A stretch of DNA of 64,000 bases from Calothrix sp. PCC 7103 (GTDB taxonomy: Bacteria; Cyanobacteriota; Cyanobacteriia; Cyanobacteriales; Nostocaceae), in NCBI RefSeq assembly GCF_000331305.1, contig NZ_KB217478.1:800904-864903 (forward strand), given 5' to 3'. Shown here one piece after another: positions 33,348-41,834 of the stretch; position 1 is the stretch's first letter; every line of letters begins with the position of its first letter. The notes under the pieces are model-generated. The model was given only the letters and a program-made list of their open reading frames with translations. It ran no database searches and had not been told where the DNA came from. The position numbers and the translations under genes are program-made.

Positions 33348-34418
33348 ATGGCACGTACAGGTTACACTCTACCAGTTTTCGCGGTTGCTGCGGCAAAGGC
33401 TGCTTTACTTCGTTTGCAAAGTACTACAGAATCTATATCTACTGTTACTCTTGATTTGCTTGACGATACAGCAATAATAGAGATACAGCAAGTTGCTGCT
33501 TTAGAAAGGCATACAGCTTTGGCTATTACTAAAAGCGACCCAGGAGACAATTTAGATTTAACAAAGAATACTCCTATTTGGGCATTAGTAAAATTATCAC
33601 CACGACAAGAGCAAGTATTGGTACTTGAAGCGGGTGAAGGGTTAGGCAAAGATCAAATGGGTGAAGCAGCTATTTACAGTTTCGCTCGTAAGTTATTTGA
33701 GACAAATTTATTATTTATAATACCCGAAGATATAACAGCTACAGTTACAATTATTTTCCCAGAAGGGCGCCTGCTTGCACAACGTACATCAAATGAAGCT
33801 TTCGGTATATTAGAAGGTTTAGCTTTACTAGGTACCAGCGGTATTTCAAAACCATTAAGTGCTGAAGAACACTTAGAAGAATTCCGTACTAATTTACAAG
33901 ACAAAGTTAAAAATAATCCGAATTTAGTATTCTGTATAGGTAGCAATGGCTTCTCTGTCGCACAACGTTTATCTATACCAGAAGATGTTATTGTACAAAC
34001 TGGAAACTGGATAGGCGCCTTGCTTGTAGAGGCAGGTTTGTATAAAGCAAGTTCAGTATTATTATTAGGATATCAAGGAAAGTTAATTAAATTAGCAGGT
34101 GGCATTTTTAATACATCAAGTCATTTAGCTGATGCAAAGTTAGAAATTATTGGTGCTGCCGTTGTAGAAGTAGGAGGAGATATTCAAGCGGTAAAAGCAG
34201 TATTAGAAGCGAAGACAGCAGACGCAGCACATAAAATTTTAATTGAATTAGGGTTAGCAAATAAAGTATTTGGATATTTAGCAGATAAAATTATCCAGAA
34301 AGCAGAAAGTTACATAAAAAAATACGCGAATGTTTTTATAAAGGTAGAAGTAATTTTATTCGACCGTAAAGGAGAAATAATAACCCGTAGGGGCGGGTTA
34401 AACAACTATCTACAATAA
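33348..34418 (+). CDS. cbiD: Cobalt-precorrin-5B C1-methyltransferase
   Basis: 356 residues, the normal length for CbiD. The start (MARTGYTLPVFAVAAAKAAL), the middle (PEGRLLAQRTSNEAFGILEG, GLALLGTSGISKPLS) and VVVEVGGDI-like segment match the family, which methylates C1 of cobalt-precorrin-5B with S-adenosylmethionine in the anaerobic (early cobalt) route to cobalamin. It is cytoplasmic. Two further pathway genes follow: cbiJ in the same direction and cbiET convergent. I see no cobalamin riboswitch in the 100 bases upstream, only terminator-type hairpins. Confidence 0.9.
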   Translation: MARTGYTLPVFAVAAAKAALLRLQSTTESISTVTLDLLDDTAIIEIQQVAALERHTALAITKSDPGDNLDLTKNTPIWALVKLSPRQEQVLVLEAGEGLGKDQMGEAAIYSFARKLFETNLLFIIPEDITATVTIIFPEGRLLAQRTSNEAFGILEGLALLGTSGISKPLSAEEHLEEFRTNLQDKVKNNPNLVFCIGSNGFSVAQRLSIPEDVIVQTGNWIGALLVEAGLYKASSVLLLGYQGKLIKLAGGIFNTSSHLADAKLEIIGAAVVEVGGDIQAVKAVLEAKTADAAHKILIELGLANKVFGYLADKIIQKAESYIKKYANVFIKVEVILFDRKGEIITRRGGLNNYLQ

Positions 34419-34508
34419 AACTAACAATCCTCTAAAGCCGCCCCTAAACTCATCCCCACCAAAAGTTCTGCAACACGTATAATTAATTTAAAATAAAAAT
34501 ATAGATTA

Positions 34509-35315
34509 ATGAAACGAACCGCAAAGGACGCAAAGGACGCAAAGGACGCAAAGGAAGAGAAGAAAGAAGTTTCTTTGTTAATATTAGGTGGAACTGGTGA
34601 TGCTTCCGAACTTGCAGCGATGGCTTCTAATATACCTGGTTTAAAGGTTAGGGTTTCGCTTGCTGGTCGCACCAGTCTACGAGGTGAAGTATGTGGAATT
34701 GTTAGGATAGGGGGTTTCGGTGGTATTGATGGCTTAGTAACATATTTACAAACAGAGCAAATAGATTTACTTATCGATGCAACTCACCCATTTGCTTCCC
34801 AAATATCATGGAATGCAGCAGCAGCAGTCAAGGAAGTTGGAATTCCTAGTTTAATGCTTATTCGTCCCGCATGGGAAAAGCCCAAAAACGGTAACTGGAT
34901 AGAAGTAGAAAGCGTAGAAGCAGCAGTAAATATTCTCCCTAGTTTATCAAAACGAGTATTTCTAACCATTGGTAGACAACAACTGGCGCCTTTCGCAAAT
35001 CTTGATAATATCTGGTTTTTGATGCGCGCGATAGACCCTCCTTCACCCGACACACCTTTACCGCAGGGCAAATTATTACTTGCACGTGGTCCTTTTTCCC
35101 TAGAAGACGAAAAGAAACTTTTGCTTGAGTACGATATAGATACTATTGTCAGTAAAAATAGCGGTGGTGGCGCCACTTATGCAAAAATTATCGCAGCAGG
35201 GGAATTAGGGATAAAAGTCGTAATGGTAAAGCGTTCAGCAATGCCCGAAGGAGAAAAAACCGCTTCTGTTGACGGTGCAATGACGTGGTTGGTTGATAAG
35301 CTAAGTGTTTATTAA
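34509..35315 (+). CDS. cbiJ: Cobalt-precorrin-6A reductase
   Basis: 268 residues. Family features: LLILGGTGDASELA near the start, IDLLIDATHPFASQIS, VFLTIGRQQL, VSKNSGGGATYAKI and a final ASVDGAMTWL. It reduces cobalt-precorrin-6A to 6B with NAD(P)H. The first ~19 residues, MKRTAKDAKDAKDAKEEKK, are encoded by a period-9 tandem repeat of ACGCAAAGG (34519-34554), a unit common between genes in cyanobacteria, so they are probably not ancestral. The true catalytic start may be the downstream TTG within VSLLILGG. It lies 90 bases after cbiD and is probably part of the same unit. Confidence 0.88.
   Translation: MKRTAKDAKDAKDAKEEKKEVSLLILGGTGDASELAAMASNIPGLKVRVSLAGRTSLRGEVCGIVRIGGFGGIDGLVTYLQTEQIDLLIDATHPFASQISWNAAAAVKEVGIPSLMLIRPAWEKPKNGNWIEVESVEAAVNILPSLSKRVFLTIGRQQLAPFANLDNIWFLMRAIDPPSPDTPLPQGKLLLARGPFSLEDEKKLLLEYDIDTIVSKNSGGGATYAKIIAAGELGIKVVMVKRSAMPEGEKTASVDGAMTWLVDKLSVY
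34518..34554. repeat. Tandem ACGCAAAGG repeat inside the cbiJ start
   Basis: Four copies of ACGCAAAGG in tandem (first copy ACCGCAAAGG). It encodes the KDA-KDA-KDA stretch of the CbiJ N-terminus. Confidence 0.8.
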
Positions 35316-35428
35316 ATTTTTTGAAGAAAGTTTTGAAGTTGTGGCCATTTAATCAAACATACATACATATATAAACATAAAGAGGATCAGAAATAGTGGA
35401 TAAATAGTGGGAAACAGATGAAGATGAA

Positions 35429-35740
35429 ATGATATATCACCTACAAGTCCATAAAAATTTTATAGGTTGGGTTATTTCTAAACTAGAAGCAGAAGGGATT
35501 TCTTCCCAAAGAACCAGAGGGTATGAACCGGAGAAAATTCAGCTATTTTTTCGTAATGCTATTGTTCAAGAAAGTGACGAATTACTTGGTTATCTAAGTA
35601 ATTCATCATCTAAGCAAGATTATCAAGATGCTACATATAAATTAAGATTTGACAACAGACCATTGTGTTATAGGTGCCATTGCTTTCCATGCCATAAATT
35701 TACCTATAGGTTCTGCTCTTTGAATTGCGATGCGAGATAA
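35429..35740 (+). CDS. Doubtful hypothetical protein, probably a truncated gene
   Basis: The frame encodes 103 residues, starting MIYHLQVHKNFIGWVISKLE. In-frame codons upstream read WETDEDE after a TAG at 35405-35407. The last ~30 residues overlap the 3' end of the convergent cbiET gene and are unlikely to be genuine. The first 70 residues look protein-like (ISSQRTRGYEPEKIQLFFR). It may be a real gene whose ends have been lost. Low confidence. Confidence 0.3.
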   Translation: MIYHLQVHKNFIGWVISKLEAEGISSQRTRGYEPEKIQLFFRNAIVQESDELLGYLSNSSSKQDYQDATYKLRFDNRPLCYRCHCFPCHKFTYRFCSLNCDAR

Positions 35741-36853
35741 TTCTCCTCCAACTTTTTGATACCATTCAAATAGTTTTTGCTCTCCTTCTATGGTGACGAC
35801 ATTCGCAACTAGGCGCCCATTTTTAGGTAATGCTTGCCAGCAAGTTTCTAATACGCCTTCGGATGTTGCACCACCACCTATAAATATGACATTGGGTGTA
35901 GATAAATTTTGTAGAGCATCTGGTGCTTTACCTTGAATTATCTCTATATATGGAGTTCCAAGAGTAGCTGCATTATCACATATATACTGTAATCTTGATG
36001 TGCTTTGTTCAATCGCAATTGCACGGCACGAAGCATGACTTCGCATCCACTCTATAGATATTGAACCACAACCTGCACCTACATCCCATAACAATTCTCC
36101 TGGTTTTGGTGCCAGTGCAGCTAGAGTTACTGCCCTAACTTCGCGCTTGGTTAACTGTCCATCATGGTGATAAGCATTATCGGGTAAACCTGCTAATCTT
36201 GATAAGCCAGTAACTCCAACATCCGCAATACACTCAACAGCAATAGTATTTAAATCCGCTATCCCTGTCTCGAAGATGCCACTCTGCGAAGCAATACCTG
36301 TAACAATGCGCTCATCAACACCACCCATTCGTTCTAAAATCGTAATTTTACTCTCACAAAACCCTGATTTTGTCAAGATGTCAGCAATAATTCCAGGTGT
36401 ATGTTTATCCGCGCTTAAAATAAGTAATTTGGCACCAGGGTAAAAATATGAATTAGCTAATTCAACAGGGCGCCCACACAAACTGAAAGTTTCCACATCA
36501 GTCAAAGACCATCCTAAACGCGCACAAGCAAGACTGAATGCAGAAGATGCGGGAATGATAGTCATTTCTGATATATCAATAAAACGTGTGAGTGTAACTC
36601 CAATCCCGAAACACATTGGGTCACCACTAGCAAGAATACAAACAGACTTAGGGCGCCTTCTAATAATTTCTTCCACAGTGTGCTGTATCGGTGAACCCCA
36701 AACAAGTTTCTCACGACCATCATTATTACTGAGCATCGCTAAATGGCGCCGTCCACCAACCAATATAGATGCTTGGTCAACCAGAGACCGTGCAATATTA
36801 CCTAACCCCGAAAGCCCATCCTCACCTATCCCAACTATAGATAACCATTTCAT
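35642..36853 (-). CDS. cbiET: Fused cobalt-precorrin-7 C5-methyltransferase / C15-methyltransferase-decarboxylase
   Basis: The protein joins CbiE (residues ~1-200: WLSIVGIGEDG, ILASGDPMCFGIG) and CbiT (~200-406: LLWDVGAGCGSISIEWMR, the S-adenosylmethionine motif I). Such fusions are also called CobL. It methylates C5 and C15 and removes the C12 acetate carboxyl in corrin-ring synthesis. I prefer the ATG at 36853 over 36862, because AAGG lies 10 bases before it and the product then starts MKWLSIVGIGEDG. The gene faces cbiJ; the shared end is occupied by a doubtful truncated frame. Confidence 0.93.
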   Translation of the reverse strand: MKWLSIVGIGEDGLSGLGNIARSLVDQASILVGGRRHLAMLSNNDGREKLVWGSPIQHTVEEIIRRRPKSVCILASGDPMCFGIGVTLTRFIDISEMTIIPASSAFSLACARLGWSLTDVETFSLCGRPVELANSYFYPGAKLLILSADKHTPGIIADILTKSGFCESKITILERMGGVDERIVTGIASQSGIFETGIADLNTIAVECIADVGVTGLSRLAGLPDNAYHHDGQLTKREVRAVTLAALAPKPGELLWDVGAGCGSISIEWMRSHASCRAIAIEQSTSRLQYICDNAATLGTPYIEIIQGKAPDALQNLSTPNVIFIGGGATSEGVLETCWQALPKNGRLVANVVTIEGEQKLFEWYQKVGGELSRIAIQRAEPIGKFMAWKAMAPITQWSVVKS

Positions 36854-36882
36854 TTCATACATACCTTGCTATACCATTTTTT

Positions 36883-36918
36883 TCTCTCTGCGCGCTCTGT
36901 GTCTCTGTGGTAAAAAAG
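36883..36918. repeat. Dispersed 'CTCTGTGTCTCTGTGGTAAAAAAG' repeat
   Basis: TCTCTCTGCGCGCTCTGTGT followed by CTCTGTGGTAAAAAAG: the fullest single copy of the family, in the divergent gap between cbiET and the 180-residue gene. Confidence 0.65.
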
Positions 36919-36964
36919 AAAGCCATAAATTAAACTAAAGATATAAAATTTTAAGTTTACAACA

Positions 36965-37507
36965 ATGGCAAGAAGTCCGAAAAACAATTTTACATCAATT
37001 CCGGACAATAACCCCTTCATCCGGAACCCGTCAGCTTTTGGTAGAGATAATGGGATTGACGCCGAGTCATTTGCAGGAATTGCCGGCATAGTCATGGTGG
37101 TTTTTGCAAGTGCTTGCTTTGGAATCAAAAGAGTTAGACAAAGAGCTAGAGAAACTGATACAAAAAATTACCCTAGCAATAAAAGACTTCACCATCCAGT
37201 TATGTTTGACCCAAAACGAGACACAGCTTGGGACCCTCATATCCAAGGAAGATATCAAGACAACCAACTGACAGTTAGTTGGTCAGGAGATGAGGATTTG
37301 AGAGTCTTTAACAACAAAGCAGTTATAAAAATGAAAGGTGGTACAGTCTTTTTAAGAGATGGCATTTTTGGTTATAGTAAACGACATAAAATTGGTAAAC
37401 ATTCTTACCAAGTAAAAATGTATCGTATTTTTGTACCACATCAATCGGATTTACTAGACTCTGATGTTAAATATTTATTAGAAAATGAGCCTTATTACCG
37501 AGATTAA
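36965..37507 (+). CDS. Single-pass membrane protein of unknown function
   Basis: 180 residues. One hydrophobic segment at about 38-53 (GIAGIVMVVFASACFG) is followed by a basic stretch (KRVRQRARE), consistent with an N-out/C-in anchor. The C-terminal ~100 residues have alternating beta-like sequence (LTVSWSGDEDLRVFNNKAVI, KMKGGTVFLRDGIFGY). I recognise no family. It is convergent with the dienelactone hydrolase gene. Confidence 0.6.
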   Translation: MARSPKNNFTSIPDNNPFIRNPSAFGRDNGIDAESFAGIAGIVMVVFASACFGIKRVRQRARETDTKNYPSNKRLHHPVMFDPKRDTAWDPHIQGRYQDNQLTVSWSGDEDLRVFNNKAVIKMKGGTVFLRDGIFGYSKRHKIGKHSYQVKMYRIFVPHQSDLLDSDVKYLLENEPYYRD

Positions 37508-37556
37508 TTGTAAAAAAGATTTCCGACTTCAATAAATCAGAAATCTTAGAATTTAA

Positions 37557-38345
37557 TTACAAGTTGTTTTTAAAAAGTTCTAGAACATTTTTCCAAGCAT
37601 CAGCACTAGCTTCGGCGTTATAACTTGGGTGCTGTTTTAAGAATGGGTACTTGTCTACAAATAATCCTGCGAAAAATCCATGTCCTGCGTCATATCTAAT
37701 TACACGATGATTTATTTGATGTTTTTTCAGTTCTGCCTCGATTTGTTCGTTTTCTGACTGTGGAACCAATATATCTCTTGTTCCAAAAAATGTATATATG
37801 GTGCCTTTAATTTCTTTTGTGCGATTAATGGTTGGAATTTCTTCACCATAACTCGAAGTGGTAATTCCACCACCATAAAACGAAGCTGTGGCTTTAATAT
37901 CGGGTAAAATTGCAGCCATGTAAGCAACGTGACCACCAAAACAAAAACCAATGGTGCCAATAGCCGAAGCTTTTACATTAGGTAAAGTTTTTAAATAAGC
38001 AATCGTAGCTTGAATATCGCTTAATATTTCTTGATACTTTACCTGTTGATAGTATTCTAAGCCAAGCCGATAGGCTTCTGGGCTAAATCCAATATCTTCT
38101 GGGCTAAAGTCAGCAGCAAAACCAGGAGCAATACGTTGATACATTGCAGGCGCCACTACTACGTATCCTTGTTTGGCAATTAACTCGGTTATATCCCTAA
38201 TATTACTGTTGACTCCAAAAATTTCGTGAAAAACTATAACGGCGCCAAACGTTCCTGAGAATGCTGGTTGAGCTAAATAAGCATCTATTTGTAAGCCATT
38301 ATTAGGTATTTGAATAATTGAAGTGTTAATTTCGATGTTTTTCAT
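37557..38345 (-). CDS. Dienelactone hydrolase family protein
   Basis: 262 residues. Signature parts: VIVFHEIFGVNSNIRD, AIGTIGFCFGGHVAYMAA with the nucleophile Cys135 in CFGGH, TFFGTRDILVP with a probable catalytic Asp, and RYDAGHGFFA with the histidine. The Cys-Asp-His triad is that of carboxymethylenebutenolidase-type enzymes, although natural substrates of cyanobacterial members are largely unknown. Likely cytoplasmic. It lies 88 bases upstream-side of an AraC-type regulator gene on the same strand, which may control it. Confidence 0.88.
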   Translation of the reverse strand: MKNIEINTSIIQIPNNGLQIDAYLAQPAFSGTFGAVIVFHEIFGVNSNIRDITELIAKQGYVVVAPAMYQRIAPGFAADFSPEDIGFSPEAYRLGLEYYQQVKYQEILSDIQATIAYLKTLPNVKASAIGTIGFCFGGHVAYMAAILPDIKATASFYGGGITTSSYGEEIPTINRTKEIKGTIYTFFGTRDILVPQSENEQIEAELKKHQINHRVIRYDAGHGFFAGLFVDKYPFLKQHPSYNAEASADAWKNVLELFKNNL

Positions 38346-38433
38346 ATTTTTTCAGTAAAACCGTATGTGCCACTTCATTGTAGAAAAAGCACTACTTCGG
38401 ACTATAGAAAAAATTTGCGCTTATTTTAGTAAA

Positions 38434-39348
38434 TTATTGCGGTAACAAAAGCAGGTATTTTTTAGGTGTAACGCCAACAATACGCTTAAAATACCGAGTA
38501 AAGTGACTTTGGTCGCAAAAACCTACGCTAACTGCAACTTCTGCGATGCTGAGTGTACTATGCTGTAATAAATACTTAGCTTTCTCAATTCGACGTTGCA
38601 ATATATATTGATGAGGTGTTAAACCTAGGCTTTGATGGAATAAACGTAAAAAGTGATATAAGCTTATCTGAACAATTGCTGCAAGCTCAATTAGTTTTAT
38701 ATCTTGATGGAGATGTTCATTTATATAGTCTATTACTTGTTTTAGCTTTAATTGAGATAATCCATCTGTATAGTTTGAAAATTTAGGCTGTGTAGTACAA
38801 TATTTTCTGAGTAAATGAATTGCTAATGTATTTTTAAGACTATCAATTAAGAAATTACTACCAATTTTATTAAATTCTAATTCTTCTTTTAAAGCGTAAA
38901 AAATACCTTGAGTTAATATATCTTGCTCATTCATAAAATGAGGCATGAGTTGAATACGGTCGGGATTAACCAAATCTTGACCAACTTGTGTAAGAAGTGT
39001 AGGCTCAATTGCCACAATCATAAACTGAACATCTGTATTCCAATTGCAGCGATGCGAAATACCCGCAGGAATTACAGCAATATCTCCCAAATTGCGTGTC
39101 TCTCTTGTGAGTTTTCCATCTAACCAACGTTCTCCTGATGAAGACTCACCCGATAAAGACTCAAGTCCATGAACAAGAACATGCATTGTGTGTTGATGTT
39201 CAGCTACATCAAATGAAGGTTGTTGATGAACTTCAAAATGGATATTGTCCCAATGGTTTGAGAGTATAGCGGGTTTAGGCACAAACGCATCTGATGCATT
39301 CTCTTGACGATAATCAATAAGCTTGATTTCTTGCCCTTGTGTTTTCAT
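38434..39348 (-). CDS. AraC-family transcriptional regulator
   Basis: 304 residues. The first ~150 residues are a cupin-type sensor domain (HWDNIHFEVHQQPSFDVAEH, GDIAVIPAGISHRCNW). The C-terminal ~100 residues are two helix-turn-helix units: HLHQDIKLIELAAIVQISLY and YHFLRLFHQSLGLTPHQYI, then LSIAEVAVSVGFCDQSHFT and FTRYFKRIVGVTPKKY. It is upstream of, and co-directional with, the dienelactone hydrolase gene, which is a plausible target. No inducer can be named. Confidence 0.9.
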   Translation of the reverse strand: MKTQGQEIKLIDYRQENASDAFVPKPAILSNHWDNIHFEVHQQPSFDVAEHQHTMHVLVHGLESLSGESSSGERWLDGKLTRETRNLGDIAVIPAGISHRCNWNTDVQFMIVAIEPTLLTQVGQDLVNPDRIQLMPHFMNEQDILTQGIFYALKEELEFNKIGSNFLIDSLKNTLAIHLLRKYCTTQPKFSNYTDGLSQLKLKQVIDYINEHLHQDIKLIELAAIVQISLYHFLRLFHQSLGLTPHQYILQRRIEKAKYLLQHSTLSIAEVAVSVGFCDQSHFTRYFKRIVGVTPKKYLLLLPQ

Positions 39349-39705
39349 ATCAGGTTATATCATTAATCTTAATTACCCGGTTCTATGCAGCTACTAAGTT
39401 TTCTAGTTGAGCTTCACATTGCTGGAAAGTATTTCAAGGTTGTTATGTTTATAGGTTTAATTATAAATGAAAATAGTAAGATTTATAATTATTGTAATCT
39501 TTCTTAGTTGGTAATGTATTCCTTTACAAACTTACGAAATGCTCTTAGCGCAAGCGTGGTTCCTGTAGTTCTTACCATCTCCACAAATCGAGGAATTTCT
39601 TCAATAACTCTAAAAGTTGGGAAAACTAAACTTGTTTGCGAATTAACGTATTTATCCTCTTGAAGTAAACTTATTTCTAGCCAAAGTCACAGATGTGCAT
39701 TGCTA

Positions 39706-39761
39706 TTCTCTGCGTACTCTGTGCCTCCGTGGTAAAATTATCACCACAGAGGCGCAGAGAA
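39706..39761. repeat. Head-to-head pair of CACAGAG repeats forming a long hairpin
   Basis: TTCTCTGCG...TCCGTGGT on the left pairs with CACCACAGAGGCGCAGAGAA on the right; the left arm has an extra CTCTGTG unit. Two family members in opposite orientation, 8 bases apart. Confidence 0.65.
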
Positions 39762-39884
39762 CACAGGGTCATTTTGATATGCAGGCTTATATAGATTATC
39801 AAGCTGGGTTGTTGGTTGATTTGGAATACAGTTCAGAAGAAATTGGAATGGCTTTGGCTGGGTTGCCTGTTGTTGGTTAACTGT

Positions 39885-39907
39885 AGGGCTGGCACTACCC
39901 ACCTTAC
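39885..39907. repeat. AGGGCTGGCACTACCCACCT repeat
   Basis: Reads AGGGCTGGCACTACCCACCT followed by TAC, one mismatch from the repeat that forms both ends of the transposase region at 60703-62615. So the unit also exists away from the transposase. Confidence 0.65.
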
Positions 39908-39914
39908 TATTAAA

Positions 39915-41726
39915 CTAGTTTAGGTAGTTTTGCCAAAATGTTGTTGACGTTAATTCTTTTGATGCTTGCTTCCACTGTTTGGTAATACGTGACCATTTGA
40001 AAGTGCTTTTAATTATGGACTTTATCCAAGTTGACAAAATATCGAATGCTGCTTTATTATCTAGCTCGTTGTGATATAAAGCTGAGATTTTTCCATACTT
40101 TAATACAATTTTTTTCTTGGAGAATGCTTTGCAGATAGAATCGCGTTTTGTAATTTCTTCAGGGTAGTTTATAAACGCGCTTTCATTACGAATCATGAAT
40201 GGTGGAAGTAGATGACCGTTGAGCGTTATCAATGTAATAAGCTTTTGTAGTTTTCCAACTTTAGTAATTTGGTAATATTTCGGTACGTCCTCTGACGATG
40301 GTATTACCTGCTGACTTTTATAGTTTTTCACAGATGCTGATATTTGATTATGTAACACTTCGGCATCATTTTGTTTGATAAAGTCGGGGCCTTTCAAAAA
40401 ATCCTCAAAAGCTTTAACGTACATTTGCGCGCTGTTGTAGTTGAAAAGCAACAAATTATAAAACATTGCTCCGGATATTGCTTTTAATGTAGTCCAGTAT
40501 TCTAACGACCCATGTATTGTGTTAGCGATAAGTACGTTGCGTGAAAAGTAATAGATATCCCAGATTGGATTTTTGGCATAAAAAGGTTCATGCCATACCG
40601 CTAACGATGGAAATGGTACTATTGCATTATTTAGGTATTGCTTAACTCTTAAACCAAATTCTATATCGTCAACTTTGATGAAGAAAGGTAATGGTAGTCC
40701 AATGTTTTGCACTACTTCATGCGAGAAAGCAAAAAACCAAAAGGCGCCATAATCGACTTGTTCTTCTACTAAAAATAGATTGAGTGTAGAAGGGTCACGT
40801 AAGTCGGTGTTTTTTTTAAGAGAGGTAATATTAAAATCTCGGTTTTGTCTATTTCCTTCGTCATCAGTATATTTGTTGTACAAGCCTCCAGCTTCATATA
40901 AAATATGCTTTTTATATAAGTCTAGCATTCCCCCTGCAATTGCAAAATCTTGTTTTCCATATTCATATAAGGGGAAAAGCTTATAAATCACTTCACTATC
41001 AAGTTCAATATCATCATCCATGAACAAGTAGTGTGTATAAAGACCAGATTGTACAGCTTCAATCAATCCTTTTGTAAAACCACCGCTACCTCCAACGTTT
41101 CGGTTAGGAAGTAACGTGACTCTAGCAGAAGGAAAATCGCTTTGACTTAATGTTCTACCATTATCGACTACAAAAAATTGAAACTTTTTATTTTGCAGCA
41201 AACTATCTCCTGTTACTAAATTTACTGTCTTTTTAACATAAGTTTCTTTTTTGAATGTGCAAGTTATGATTGCTAGAGATATATCGCGCTCTTTTTCTTG
41301 TTGGGTAATTAATAATCCTTCAGCAAAATAGCCTGTTTCACTCAGACATTTTATTTCTAAATAAATTCTACCTGCATCCAGCGCAGAAATTGGAAGAGCG
41401 AAATCAACATGGTTCAAAAAATCTGTGTGTTGATTTGTTTCGCTGTATATCAGTTCTATTTTGTCTGATTTATCGCGTTCTCTATAAACTAATATTTCAA
41501 AAGTTCCTGCAAGTTTTAATCGATATTGTAATCCGTTAATAGTTGTATATTTGATATAATAATTTTCGTAAATTGAGTTAAAGTAAGTATTGAAAGATAT
41601 AGTGCTACCTTGATGCAAAATAATTTTACCTGCATCAAAGTCAATACGTGTGTTACCGTCTAATTTAACGTATAAATCAGCGGTTTCTGGTGTTTTGGGT
41701 AGTTGTAATCTGCTAACAATTTCCAT
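39915..41726 (-). CDS. GlfT2-like galactofuranosyltransferase (paralogue 1)
   Basis: 603 residues. The N-terminal ~140 residues are a beta-rich domain like that of GlfT2. The GT2/GT-A catalytic core starts at LAIITCTFKKETYV, with a conserved PNRNVGGSGGFTKG (207-220) and the metal-binding triple Asp (YLFMDDDIE, D237-D239), then FIKVDDIEFGLR and WHEPFYAKN, matching the GlfT2 active-site motifs. These enzymes add galactofuranose from UDP-Galf to a growing glycan. It lies downstream of UDP-galactopyranose mutase, which makes the donor, and has a paralogue on the other side of it. Probably peripheral on the cytoplasmic membrane. Confidence 0.85.
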   Translation of the reverse strand: MEIVSRLQLPKTPETADLYVKLDGNTRIDFDAGKIILHQGSTISFNTYFNSIYENYYIKYTTINGLQYRLKLAGTFEILVYRERDKSDKIELIYSETNQHTDFLNHVDFALPISALDAGRIYLEIKCLSETGYFAEGLLITQQEKERDISLAIITCTFKKETYVKKTVNLVTGDSLLQNKKFQFFVVDNGRTLSQSDFPSARVTLLPNRNVGGSGGFTKGLIEAVQSGLYTHYLFMDDDIELDSEVIYKLFPLYEYGKQDFAIAGGMLDLYKKHILYEAGGLYNKYTDDEGNRQNRDFNITSLKKNTDLRDPSTLNLFLVEEQVDYGAFWFFAFSHEVVQNIGLPLPFFIKVDDIEFGLRVKQYLNNAIVPFPSLAVWHEPFYAKNPIWDIYYFSRNVLIANTIHGSLEYWTTLKAISGAMFYNLLLFNYNSAQMYVKAFEDFLKGPDFIKQNDAEVLHNQISASVKNYKSQQVIPSSEDVPKYYQITKVGKLQKLITLITLNGHLLPPFMIRNESAFINYPEEITKRDSICKAFSKKKIVLKYGKISALYHNELDNKAAFDILSTWIKSIIKSTFKWSRITKQWKQASKELTSTTFWQNYLN

Positions 41727-41755
41727 TATTTATGTCTCCTGGCTTAACGTATGTC

Positions 41756-41777
41756 AAGACGTTACATGTAACGTCTT
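41756..41777. repeat. Perfect 22-base palindrome
   Basis: AAGACGTTACATGTAACGTC followed by TT is fully self-complementary. It lies in the gap between glf and paralogue 1; a longer relative is at 24864-24893. Possibly a protein-binding site or a repeat. Confidence 0.6.
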
Positions 41778-41834
41778 TACAAGGGTTTATCTACAATAAG
41801 TTAGATTAACAAATTTGCGATTGCGCTAATCATA

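Larger units (their letters stand above)
39349..39914. other. Interval with dispersed repeats, no convincing gene
   Basis: Holds an inverted pair of CACAGAG-family repeats (39706-39761) and a GGCTGGCAC repeat (39885-39907). A 61-codon frame at 39695-39880 is largely translated repeat and I do not call it. Confidence 0.55.

Noticed and set aside
35429-35740. Genuine full-length 103-residue protein
   Set aside because: The last third lies over the end of cbiET and reads as shadow, and an in-frame stop lies just upstream of the start; kept only as a doubtful feature.
39695-39880. 61-codon frame in the repeat-rich gap
   Set aside because: Its first ~25 codons are translated CACAGAG repeat. The remainder is short and unrecognised.
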